DNA from: Euborellia annulipes
Lineage: Eukaryota > Arthropoda > Insecta > Dermaptera > Anisolabididae
Reading direction: 5' to 3'
NCBI GenBank assembly: GCA_023213315.1
Contig: JAKCPI010027342.1
Coordinates: 1-64,000 of the forward strand
Length of the DNA: 64,000 bases
A program made the translations under genes and the position numbers. Position 1 is the stretch's first letter. Every line of letters starts with the position of its first letter. Below are positions 9,187-19,278 of this stretch, piece by piece. The notes below the pieces were generated by a model. That model was not told the origin of the DNA and ran no database searches. It saw only the letters and a program-made list of their open reading frames with translations.

Positions 9187-9348
9187 TAAAAATGCCTGGA
9201 CCCTAATATATATATAAATTCATAAATAACGGTTATCGTAAATGTCTTATATGGCCTGAGCTGCCGAAAAGACAGTGTGAATGTGTGTGTGAGTGTGAGT
9301 GTGAATGAGAAAAAAGTGTGAATGTTTTTTTTTTTATTAAAAAAAATT
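9187..9348 (+). mobile_element. SINE-1, 5'-truncated, 12-bp TSD
   Basis: A SINE-1 3' portion starting at AATGCCTGGACCC, with a T/A-rich tail. It is flanked by GTTATTATTAAA on both sides (9175-9186 and 9349-9360). The 77-codon minus-strand frame is a repeat translation. Confidence 0.85.
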
Positions 9349-9360
9349 GTTATTATTAAA

Positions 9361-10467
9361 CGAAAACAATCTTTTAATTTAATAAACAAATCCTTAATCT
9401 CTAATTTTTTTGTTATTTTTCACCTACCTACAACTATTATTCTTATTATAATTTAAATTAGTGTATATAGCCCCTCCAAAAGGAGCAATTTTACACTTTA
9501 ACCTGTATAACAGTGAAAAGATTGAATGAAACGCTGATATAGAAAGTAAATTAGATAGAAAGAGGTTCGGGCCTCCAGTCATTCCGTGAAATATATTAAT
9601 TTCACCTAAGTAATATTTAACATAATTTGAATGTACATTTTATTGCTTTGTTAGACTGGGAAGCGTACCACTGACCCTTAGAACCAACTTCTACCCCAAA
9701 AGCCAGGAAGATTAATCCATTTCTATATTAAAACTAGAAAATTAATAAAAATCTCATTTAAATTTTTAAAGTAAATTAATTAGAAGTTGATATGAAAGAA
9801 ATATTAAGAAATTAAATTTTTTCTCTTTTAAAAAATTCTTATTCATTTCTAACTTACAACTTAGAGCGAGTTTAATTAGTTTTTATATGAATCATTAATA
9901 AGTTTTAAAGATTATCAATCAATTTATAGTATTTAATTGTAAAAGTACTTTTTTCAATTCTAAGTGCTAACGTTATATAAAGGTGGATTGATTCGTCTAA
10001 CAAATTGTAAATTGCGAATGCTATCAAATGAGCTGTCTTATATTTATTATTATTGATATATACTGTATATACTGTATTTGAGATAAATAAAACATTACAC
10101 TACTTGTACTGGCAAAATAACTTAAAAATTATTCAAATGATTTAAATTAAATCAGCGGTTCCCAGATGGTATTCCCGCAAAACACAAGTGTTTCGCCAAA
10201 AAATTCCCTTATAATTAATTAACACAAGTCAACCCAACAGATAATATTCTCAGTTAGTAGGCCTACCAAACTCAAGAAGTTAAGATTTAAAATTTCATTT
10301 ATTCTTATATAGTGTCATTTAGTTACAGTGGATTAAGTGACGCTACTTTTGCCATCTTCAAAAGTCAATTTCATTTTTTGATAATATATTGCTTTTCCTG
10401 CGAAAATATACCGTTCAAACTCAGCAATAGCTTGAAAAGTGTTAACCGGGCTACCCGATTTTTATAA
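9361..10467. other. Unique AT-rich DNA
   Basis: No repeat family from this window and no coding signal is recognised here. Confidence 0.5.
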
Positions 10468-10559
10468 GCTGAAGAGAAGTTGCTGATGATCTTATGGAAT
10501 GGAAGAGAGCAAGTACAGGTGCAGCAAATAAAGAGAGCCTTTGGATGCCAAATGCCGAA

Positions 10560-10605
10560 AAGGAGACGTTTCGGACAAAATTTTATTCGTTCATCCTCAG
10601 TCCTT
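10560..10605 (-). ncRNA. Hammerhead ribozyme-like motif (partly decayed)
   Basis: Minus strand: stem I AAGGA, core CTGAGGA, a 21-base stem II region, GAAAC, GTC, then TCCTT pairing back to AAGGA. The core and stem I are intact. Stem II pairs poorly, so this is a degenerate or variant ribozyme. Confidence 0.4.
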
Positions 10606-10825
10606 GTAGGCTTATAAACTAATTAGGCACAAAGTTGTCATTGTTGTTGTGGCACAAATTTGTGCACATGTATATTTTTTTTATAAAAACAGGCGTTTAA
10701 TGCTTCGTGAGAGTCTATAAGATTACACTAGTCGATAAAGTTTTTTTTATAAGAAATCTGATTAGTGAATCTAGTGCATTTTTTCATTCTGAATTCAGAT
10801 ATGTAGTTTGAATTTTTACATCAGG

Positions 10826-11033
10826 TAGGCAATGGCTAAGCCTGCTAAGCTGAGGATTAAGGAGTCCGAAGTCTCAACACGTCTGGGGTTCGAATCCAGC
10901 ATGCCGCAAATAATTCAAACATCCTGCCGAAGTCTCCTCTTAGAGTAGGAATGGGGGATAGCCCCACCGTGGTATCACAAAGGGCCTAAGTGTGTTCCCT
11001 CTCTGGGAACGGCCACTACAACCTAATCTAACC
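10826..11033 (+). mobile_element. tRNA-derived SINE-3 with CCTAA-like 3' end
   Basis: The tRNA-like head has B box GGTTCGAATCC near 10888. The body carries GATAGCCCCACCGTGG and GGGCCTAAGTGTG, and the 3' end is ACAACCTAATCTAACC. It is flanked by the 9-bp repeat TACATCAGG (10817-10825 and 11034-11042). The tail type recalls SINE ends seen in arthropod genomes; that comparison is from memory. It inserted into the hammerhead inverted-repeat element. Confidence 0.8.
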
Positions 11034-11208
11034 TACATCAGGCACATAGAGATATAGAGAAAAATAAATTTTAATAGAAAATGTGCTCTAAAACGGCTAT
11101 TAAAAAATGTTCAAAACATTTTCAAGGGAATTTTTTCGGAAACGTCTCCTTTTCTGCATTTAGCATCCAAAGGCTCTCTTTATTTGCTGCCACCCGTACT
11201 TGAGCGTT

Positions 11209-12752
11209 CAATTTCATACAAAAAATCTGAATAGAAATTTTCTGTACTATCAAGTAATGGCGAGTTATAGATTTTGCTATAAGGGACTGAAGAAAAAATG
11301 GAAAATTGAGATGAGGAGGACCTTCCTACTAAAATTAAGAACTCGTCTTAGAGAGAATTTTTTAAAGGTGTCGAGGAACCAATCGGAAGTAAAAAAAAAA
11401 ATACTCGATTTTTTTTGCCCCACACTAATACTGATAGAGATCAGCTTTTTTACAAGAAGTATGAGACCAGATTCTCTTATTTTAATTCAAGTTGGAAACC
11501 GTGAAATTAAAAAAATTAACCTATATTTATTCATTTTATTGTACTGTAGGTATAAATTTCAAAAAAAGAAAGGCGTATCTTTCTAACATAATAAAATTTA
11601 ATTTAATTTACATATAATTTGATTTACGTTATTAAAAATTATTTATTTATTCTCATTTTATAAATTTCATTTAGAAAACTTTGCTTATAAATCTACTAGA
11701 ATTAAATTTTAGAATTTTATTTGAGTGTGAAATTTTTCTTCCCAAGCCACCCGTTGATGATGCAGCTGCAAATACCATGTTGATTATTTGTTAGAAAGAA
11801 AAAGAAGATGAAGAAATACTAAAAGCGAAATGAGAAAACCAACCACCGTTTTTCCTCTAAATATGATTTGCATATATAAGCAATAAAATTCATTAAGTAG
11901 GAGAAATTCTCTCTCTCTCTCTTATACATACACAAATACTAGAGACAAGTGTGAATTCACCGCATTTTTTTTTTTTTTTTACTTTTTATTCGCCATTTCG
12001 TTCTTTAAATACTTAATCTTTTAAATAGGCGGGAAAAATGAGAGAAAATGGGCAGAAAACAAAAAAAGTTTTTCATATTGCGGTCTTTAAGAAACTTTAA
12101 TGCTGAGATATTGCGCCACTTGGAGAGAGTTGATTTGGTTTTTTATTATAGAATAATCAAGACTCGCCCGAAAGGGATAAAAAGAAAACATTACTAAATC
12201 ACTACTGAATAATACTTAATTAAAAAAGTAATTATTTATATTTTCCATAAGCGAATCAAAAAATATTTTCAAAGTTAAAATATTCGTGTTTGGATATAAA
12301 ATAAAAATATTGAAAATGATTATAAGAAATTAAACAATTGTGGAATCATGAATATTATTCACCAACCATTGGGGAAATTTCTTAGACAATCAAGAGCTAA
12401 ATGATTTTTTTGTTTATAAAGTAAGACTTATTTTAATGCCATTGCTAACAAAGCTTAATTGTCTAAGTAAGTCCTCTATTGAAAGATGAATTAGAATAAA
12501 AAGATTAATACTCCTAAGTGGAGGAAAAACCTTTATCAAGATAGATTATTACAAAGAAGGTAACCCGAATGTTCACGGACATTTTTAAGGCCACAGTAGC
12601 CTAAGAGAAGGTAGAAAGAAGATTGACATAAACGATGAGGAAGAAATGAGTCTTAGCTCGGGTTACTAAATTTATGCTTTATGCTCGCAAGATGTGAGAC
12701 CCAAAGTGAAGTAGGAAAATAGGGCTTAAATTTAATAAAAAATACCTAATTA
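11209..12752. other. Unique AT-rich DNA with an unrecognised 128-codon frame
   Basis: The longest frame (11200-11586, +) starts in the preceding repeat and has a lysine/arginine-rich, then hydrophobic composition. I recognise no domain and do not call it a gene. A short (CT)n tract and a T-tract occur near 11906-11975. The rest is featureless. Confidence 0.45.
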
Positions 12753-12765
12753 ATCAACTAATGCA

Positions 12766-12898
12766 GGGCTAGAGCATTAGTTTCTGTTACCACGTGACAA
12801 AAATTTATTTCAATTGGATTGCATACTAATCCGATTGAAATAAATAGAGACTAAATGACCTTCAATGTCGGAAAAACCTTAAATGAAAAAAAAAAAAA
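12766..12898 (+). mobile_element. SINE-2, short copy with 13-bp TSD
   Basis: The copy begins GGGCTAGAGCATTAG and contains GACTAAATGACCTTCAATGTCGG, then ends in a poly-A tail. It is flanked by ATCAACTAATGCA on both sides (12753-12765 and 12899-12911). The tail block matches the copy at 21105-21282. An internal inverted pair (TTTATTTCAATTGGATT/AATCCGATTGAAATAAA) forms a hairpin. Confidence 0.8.
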
Positions 12899-12911
12899 AT
12901 CAACTAATGCA

Positions 12912-14953
12912 TGCCATAATCGTCTGAAGATTTAAAGATAATTTTGAGCCATCAAATTAGAAATTAAAAATGTGAAGCAAGATTTGCCAGACCACCCGGA
13001 CATTAGAATTAGTTTATTAATACATAATTTTTGAAACAAGAAACATTCTATTTGACATTTAGGCGGCAAGAGATAGCGTTAGTTTTTCCCATAGGGATAT
13101 AAGGGATTTATTCCATTTCATTTGAAAGATTTCAGCTAATTAATTAAGGGTAAAAAATTAATTATTTTTTAATACATTGATTACTAATTTAATTATCTAG
13201 AAGAAATAGAGCGAATTTTTTTAAAATATCTTTTATTTAAAGCGATTATCTAAAAAAAAATTTTATTTTTTCGAAAATCAAAAAAAGGGCTTCTATACCT
13301 TGTAGATATTTTAAATAGCTTTAATTAAAAAAAAAATTGAGGTCGATAGCTTTAAAAGTGGCCGCTGGAATCTCCCAATATTAGCACCCCGAGACGCGCG
13401 CCTTAAGCAAGAACTAAGTTTAATAATATTTTTTACGCTCATGAAGATGACAAACACACGGAGTGTTTGAATACGTATACAAATAAGTGGTTTTGATTGA
13501 TTTTATCTCATTATAATGTTTCAACTAGAGCCAACGGTAACTTATTTAAAATTAGCCAAAAAATTGGTTCTCTCTCTCTCTTTGGTGGCATCACTATCTT
13601 CAAGACTCGATAAAATTAATATTTTCATAAAATTTTATTTATTATTTTAGACCGCTTCAAATTTCTTAGAAAATAAATTAACAAATATTTTACATTTTGC
13701 TGTTATTGAAAAGAAAATCCAAAAATATGTCTTCGCTCTCTCTTTAAAAGATGGTTTAAGGAAAAGGTTATTAAATATCAATAGATGCATAAATAAAAGT
13801 TCTTTCATCCATACGGATTTCCTTTAACAAAAGAGAATCTTTAAAATTGAAGGAGAAAAAAAAAGAAAGTCATCACATTTCTTTTCCCTTTGAAATAGAA
13901 TGTGGAATACGTTAAATCAATTATTTAAAGGCTTTAATAAGATGTGATTTGCATGATTTGTTTTTATTATAGCTCTCTTACTCTACTTTTAACACTAAAA
14001 GAAATTCAACTCAAATTAAATCTCTATTATTTATAATTTAAATGAAAGAAAACTTTATATAAAGTTGATTGATTCATTTAAACGATATATTGCGCGTGAC
14101 TTTGTTAAAAAATAAATAAATAAATAATGTCAATGTCGTGTTGAAATAAAATAAAACCCTGAAACGATATATGCATTTGAGCCCAGCGTGAGACATATAT
14201 GCAACCCAATTTGACCGAAGGGGCCGTAAGCCTCTAGGCCTCTGTAATTGAATCCTCCCCTAGAGAGAGAACGGGAGAATTTGGTACAAATCGAGTTAAC
14301 CGTCCAAGACCAAAAGACCAAGATTCTCTCAAAAGAGAAATAAAAACTCAAAGAAAGAGAGTCTCTCTCTCTCTCGGCTTTTTAATAAGTCTGAGTGGGT
14401 GAACAAGTGGATAAAGGCTAGAAAATAAAGTCTGTCCTTCTGTATTTGTCTCCTTGGTTCTTGAGGGACATTAAATAATTCCAACAGATTTTCTTTCCTC
14501 TTTTTTTTCAACTTGTTCAGTAAGAAAGGATTTCTGACGGTCCAAACGACACTCCCCTTATTAATCTAATCAAATTTATTAATAGAAAAAAAAAATTTAG
14601 AAATCCGTCACGAAAGACCAATTTATTTTTAAATTTAAAACCCTTAAGTTGAAGGATATTAAAAATATAAAAAAAATCCAAGGAAATTGGTTTACTAGTA
14701 AATCAGATGAAAATAATTTTTATTTGAACGAATTCGGGAGGTTTACTCAGTTTCTTATTGCAGATGGTCGAGCAAGGTGAAAATAATTTATCGGATATTT
14801 TTAAAGGATGACAACTGAGTGAAAATACAATAATTTTGAACAAATTGTTATGGATCCAAAATAAAGAGAAATATTTATAAAATTCGAGCTTTATTGTAAT
14901 AACTTTATTAAAAATTAAATCATTTTATATATTAAATAGAAATTATATGAAAA
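12912..14953. other. Unique AT-rich DNA
   Basis: No gene or recognised repeat. Small (CT)n tracts lie near 13570 and 14362. A GC-richer 100-bp patch near 14180-14280 has no clear function. Two short minus-strand frames here show no recognisable protein. Confidence 0.45.
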
Positions 14954-15612
14954 AATCTGGTGTGACTGGCGCACAGCACACAACTTTCTCTTACCTTCGG
15001 TAATCGAAAGTTGTGTTCTGTGCTTGTCACACCAGATTTTTTGTGTCGACATGTATTTAGTTTCCGACAGTACGGTACATTTGAATTCAAGATGTAAAAT
15101 TTATAAGTATGGGAAAATATTTATATTTTGTTACCATGGCAACCATTTCTCCTATCTTCCCTATGAAATACAAGAGTAAAGTGGTCTTCAGAAGATTTCA
15201 ATCGCAAAATGAGAATATACATTTTAAAGAGCATCTAAAAAATAATTGATTTTTGAATTTAAAAAAAAATCGTTGGAGCAAATTTTGAGAAAATCGAAAA
15301 AAACTGAAAAAGTACATCAGTAAAGTACTAGTAATCTTTGGCCGATTTTGATTAAAAGCTTATTTTTCCGGTCCCGGGGGTGTTTATCTTAAATATAAAA
15401 TTTCAACCTCCTAGCTCAATTCCTTCATGCTTAAAATTGAACACACACCCACACACACCCCACACACACACAGACAGACCATGTCGCGAAAACCACTTTT
15501 TTGGATTCAGGGGACCTCAAAACGTGAAGATCCATCAAAATCTCGACATCGAATTTTTGACATGAATCAATACTTTCTCTATATATATTACATATACATA
15601 GGAGAGAAAGTA
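14954..15612 (-). mobile_element. Two-hairpin element, full-length copy C1
   Basis: Complete reverse-orientation copy: B hairpin at 14954-15043, a CACACACCC microsatellite near 15440-15470, and the A hairpin ending at 15612. It abuts a second, truncated copy. Confidence 0.9.
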
Positions 15613-16120
15613 AAATTTATAAAATATTTATATTTTGTTACCATGGCAACCATTTCTCCTAACTTTTCTATGGAGTACCAGAGTAAAGTGGTCTTCAGAA
15701 GATTTCAATCACAAAATGAGAATATACATTTTATTGAAGATCTAAAAAATAATTGATTTTTGAATTTAAAAAAAAATCGTTGGAGCAAATTTAGAGAAAA
15801 TCGAAAAAAACTGAAAAAGTGCATCAGTAAAGTACTAGTACTCTTTGGCCGATTTTGTTCAAAAGCTTTGTGTCCGGTCCCAGGGGGTGCCTAACTTAAA
15901 TATAAAATTTCAACCTCCTAGCTCTTTTCGTTCTTGAGATATTTTGTTCACAGAAGACAAAGACAGACAGACAGACCATGTCGCGAAAACCACTTTTTTG
16001 GATTCAGGGGACCTCAAAACGTGAAGATCCATCAAAATCTCGACATCGAATTTTTGACATGAATCCAATACTTTCTCTCTATATATATATATTACATATA
16101 TACATAGGTAAGAGAAAGTA
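15613..16120 (-). mobile_element. Two-hairpin element, truncated copy C2
   Basis: The copy lacks the B hairpin and starts in the AAAATTTATAA block, continuing to an intact A hairpin (GGTAAGAGAAAGTA at 16120). It forms a direct tandem with copy C1. The 109-codon frame spanning the C1/C2 junction is a repeat translation. Confidence 0.88.
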
Positions 16121-16226
16121 ATAAAAAGCATGGCATATCAATAAAAGCTGAGGTAGTGTCTAGAATAGATCAAGGTCTGGTCTACATTCCTGACATCAGC
16201 TAATATCGGATGTCCACCGTCTAGAC

Positions 16227-16580
16227 CAGTGGTTCCCAAACGGTGTGCCCCGGCACCCAAGGGTGCCGCGAGAATGCCTAAGGGGTGCCGCGAGATATTT
16301 AGATAAAAAAAATAAAATAAAGAGGCGAAAAAATAAAGTTTTGCTAAAAAAAAGGTCAAATGATTAAAATGGAAGCGGCAAAATTTTCCGTAGATAGGAA
16401 AAAATTAAGCTTTGCCAAAAAGAAGTCAAATGATTTTCACGCAAGGGAAAAAAATTTGCCCCAGGGTGGAAAAAAATTTCGATTTGATAGGGAAAAAAAA
16501 GGAAGGGTGCCGCTAGTGGGTAATATTATTCCCAACGCACCTTTGGGGTGCCGTGGACTTCAAAAGGTTGGGAAACGCTG
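16227..16580. mobile_element. hAT-like MITE, TSD GTCTAGAC
   Basis: The imperfect terminal inverted repeats are CAGTGGTTCCCAAACGG and CAGCGTTTCCCAACCTT. The 8-bp duplication GTCTAGAC is perfect (16219-16226 and 16581-16588). Size is 354 bp with no transposase. The inner ends repeat a GGGTGCCGCGAGA motif. CAGNG termini with an 8-bp TSD are diagnostic of hAT elements, and nTCTAGAn is a target preference described for some hAT lineages. Confidence 0.88.
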
Positions 16581-16588
16581 GTCTAGAC

Positions 16589-17324
16589 GGTGCTGAGGGA
16601 GCCACTCCTCAACTATGACATCAACAAGGAATCTTTATGCCTATATAAATGTACAGATATAAGGATTCCTTCTTCCTCAAGGAACGACTATGAATACGGG
16701 TATTATTCTTGAAGCTATTGTTCGGCCAAAATCCATTGGCGGAATTCGGTCCTCACATTTTGCATACTCAACTACCTCCAGCGCCCGGTCTAATCTCTTC
16801 AGTCATTAGTGTCAGACCTGACACGTTGTGGTTACTCTGAAGGGTAACTTTCGTGGGAATAATACTGATGTGGATTCCCGTTTCCTTGCTCAGAGGAGGC
16901 ATCTTTAATAGAGTAGGATAGTTTTTTGCCATGAGGTGGATTTGAACTGTTGTTAATATATCCAGTATAATATAGTCCAGACGACTTAAACTCAGGATTT
17001 CAAGCTTAACTGCTTTATCCTTACGTTTAATCGTCTACTCCGGTCTAATAGTAAAGTAGAAATGTTTCTTTTATTTATTTAATATTAAAAAATATTGTTT
17101 TTCTTTTCTAAAAAGTCTTTGTAGGCCACTTTTATTTTTAATAACAAACGTCGATTATAACCATTTATGTTCGAGTTAAGATAAAAAGAAAATGATTTAA
17201 TATGCTTCAAAGCGACAATATAAAGGGAAAAGAAAACAAAGAATTTAATTTTCTAAAATTTACTCTTTGATAAAAAAAAAAGCAAAATGAATCTGCATAA
17301 AAAAAATAATATTCTTATATCTAT
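16589..17324. other. Unique DNA
   Basis: A slightly GC-richer stretch to about 16920 precedes AT-rich sequence. No gene recognised. Confidence 0.4.
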
Positions 17325-17450
17325 ATTATTTTATGAAAGACACAGTTTTTCTGTCTGTTTTGGCAGACTCCAAAACTATTGGTCATGAAGTTTTTTTAAT
17401 AAGCAGAGAATTTCCCAGGGGTGGTTTTAGGGGCTCACAAAACAAGAAAG
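17325..17450 (+). repeat. Decayed relative of the foldback-like element arm
   Basis: GGCAGACTCCAAAACTATTGG and the following GAATTTCCCAGGGGTGG parallel the right arm of the foldback-like element (about 5030-5120), which reads GACTCCGAAACTACTGG and GAATTTTCCGGGGGAG in the same order and spacing. It is much diverged and lacks the tandem arrays. The 115-codon frame starting here is not credited. Confidence 0.5.
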
Positions 17451-17682
17451 CATTGTGTTCTATCTCTCATTATCAAAGCCTATTAATTATAATATTAAAA
17501 TCTCTCCCCAAGCCTAAAATTATTTTTTGTATTCTTCACTCTATTTTATACAAAACAGAGATTATTATATTTTTTTTTAGAAATAAACTTATGCATGTTT
17601 TAAAATTCGGCCTTTTTTGTTGGCATTTTATATTACATCTTTCTAAAGGTTTTGCTCTCGAAGTTTTCAATATCTCATAATA

Positions 17683-17716
<34 letters not shown>

Positions 17717-18435
17717 TACTTAAATTTTAATAAATTCATTAGACTAATGAGAATTCTGAATAAATTTAAGAAGAGAGCAAAACCATTACAATCCATTTAC
17801 ATTTAGAACAAATGAAATAAAAAAAAATCGGATCGATCGGAATTTTCATAAAGACAACTTCAAAAATCTTTTCTCAAAAAAAGATTTATTTTCTTTTTAG
17901 GATTATATTCTGGAAAGAGGCCAAACCTATTTGGAAAGCACTTAATTAATAGCAGATTATGTTTTTAACCCTCTCGCTCTCTCTCTTTCATTTTTAAATA
18001 ACTAACTTCCAAACTCATCCCCTTCACAAAAAATTGACTTTCCGAACATGTTTTTTATTTTTCTGGCCATTAAATTAAAAGTAATTATTTTCCTATCAGT
18101 CGGCTGGCATTATTATTGTGCTTACTGTGAAATATAATTAGTCACATGATCGTTATAAACGGCTCATTAATCACAACCAGACTCAATGGACTCGTCGACT
18201 CCCCCATCCTTACTCATTCTATATTATGTTTTTCAATATATATATATATATATATACATACATTATGTATAAGTAATAATGGCTAGTAGCCTGAACAGCT
18301 GAGTTGGCATTTACAAGTTGTTCGTTGTAAAATAACAATTTTTTTTATTAATTATACATGAAATGAACAATATTAATTAATATTAGCCAACTCCGATTGT
18401 TAGGAGGGAAAATATCGCCCACCCTCTCCATCTCC

Positions 18436-18471
<36 letters not shown>

Positions 18472-18589
18472 TTGGTTTCGTATCATCTTTTATCTTTTTC
18501 ATTCATTAAATAAACTGTCGGCTATTTTAATTAATATTTATTTATTTATCTTTGCAATTAAGAAATGAGAGATAGATAATAACTGCCAG
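17451..18589. other. Unique AT-rich DNA with microsatellites
   Basis: Contains (TA)n near 17680 and 18233-18256, a T-tract near 17698 and a (CT)n tract at 18439-18467. No gene recognised. Confidence 0.5.
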
Positions 18590-18882
18590 ATATTCAGGAA
18601 GTTACGAGGTTAGTTATTGATGTCACAGATTGAGGTAGACAATATTAAAGAAAAACTTTTTTTTGACAGGATTTATTGACAAAACGACTGCTGCGCTAAT
18701 TACAGTTTCGGCGGTTAGCCATCACCAGGTTTACAATGGAAAGAACAATGATGATGGCTAACTGTGGCTGAAACTGTAATTCACGCAACAATCAGATTAT
18801 CAATATCAAAAAAAGTTTTTCTTTTTTGTTGTCTACTTCAATCTGTGACATCAATAACTAGCCTCGTAACTTCCTGAGTATC
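18590..18882. mobile_element. Inverted-repeat element with decayed hammerhead-like motifs
   Basis: The outer arms (ATTCAGGAAGTTACGAGG ... and its inverse ending at 18882) pair over most of ~100 bp. Inside, TGGTGATGGC...GCCGAAACTGT (minus) and ATGATGATGGC...GCTGAAACTGT (plus) resemble CTGATGA/GAAAC cores with substituted key bases. A short fragment of the two-hairpin B end (18888-18918) follows. Confidence 0.6.
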
Positions 18883-19057
18883 TACATTCGATTACCGAAG
18901 ATCATCACACCAGATTTTAACTTTAATTGGAAGCCATTTACTCGATATTTTTGTCAAATATGTTGTATATTTTAATACTTTTACTGTATATTTTTTTTAG
19001 GAGTATTTGCTGCCTAAAAATCCGGTCTTATCTCATGAGTGAAACAATTATTAAAAA

Positions 19058-19278
19058 GTGAACAGGATAGTATCTCTCAAATTTGATTGATACAAGTAAA
19101 TAAACACAAGGTTATTTGTTTCAAAATTGATTTAATTAAAAATTACTCTGATTACTTCTGATGATGACAGCAATGTCGAAACGCGTTAAGTAATTTTTAA
19201 TTAAATCAATTTTGAAACAAATAACCTTGTGTTTATTTACTTGTATCAATCAAATTTGAGAGATACTATCCCGTTCAC
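19058..19278. mobile_element. Long hairpin (≈90-bp arms) enclosing a hammerhead
   Basis: The arms 19058-19147 and about 19188-19278 are reverse complements with few mismatches. The only non-paired centre is the 40-bp catalytic-core-like sequence, so the transcript would be one hammerhead whose stem I extends into a ~90-bp duplex. Confidence 0.8.
19151..19194 (+). ncRNA. Hammerhead ribozyme motif (strong)
   Basis: Stem I ATTACTT (19151-19157), core CTGATGA, stem II GACA-GCAA-TGTC, GAAAC, then a stem III segment ACGCGT which is self-complementary. The cleavage triplet is GTT, followed by stem I 3' strand AAGTAAT (19188-19194). All invariant positions of the family match, and GUU fits the NUH rule. 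A short, palindromic stem III suggests a dimeric form, as reported for hammerheads of Penelope-like elements. Activity is inferred. Confidence 0.68.

Larger units (their letters stand above)
10469..11208. mobile_element. Inverted-repeat element with hammerhead-like motif
   Basis: The sequence at about 10500-10580 (GCAGCAAATAAAGAGAGCC, then CCAAATGCCGAAAAGGAGACG) recurs inverted at about 11128-11208. The left arm plus 30 bp of flank recurs again inverted at 22345-22484, so this is an interspersed family. Between the arms lie a minus-strand hammerhead-like core and a later SINE insertion (10826-11033). No transposase frame is present. Confidence 0.65.

Noticed and set aside
11200..11586. 128-codon + strand frame
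   Set aside because: It begins inside a repeat arm, ends in AT-rich DNA and has a biased Lys/Arg/Phe/Ile content expected from AT-rich sequence. No domain recognised.
15427..15756. 109-codon frame and many similar frames sharing an 'SRKPLFWIQGTSKRE' or 'FATMVC'-type peptide
   Set aside because: They recur on either strand wherever a two-hairpin copy lies, and start or stop at copy borders and microsatellites. They are translations of a non-coding repeat, not a protein family.
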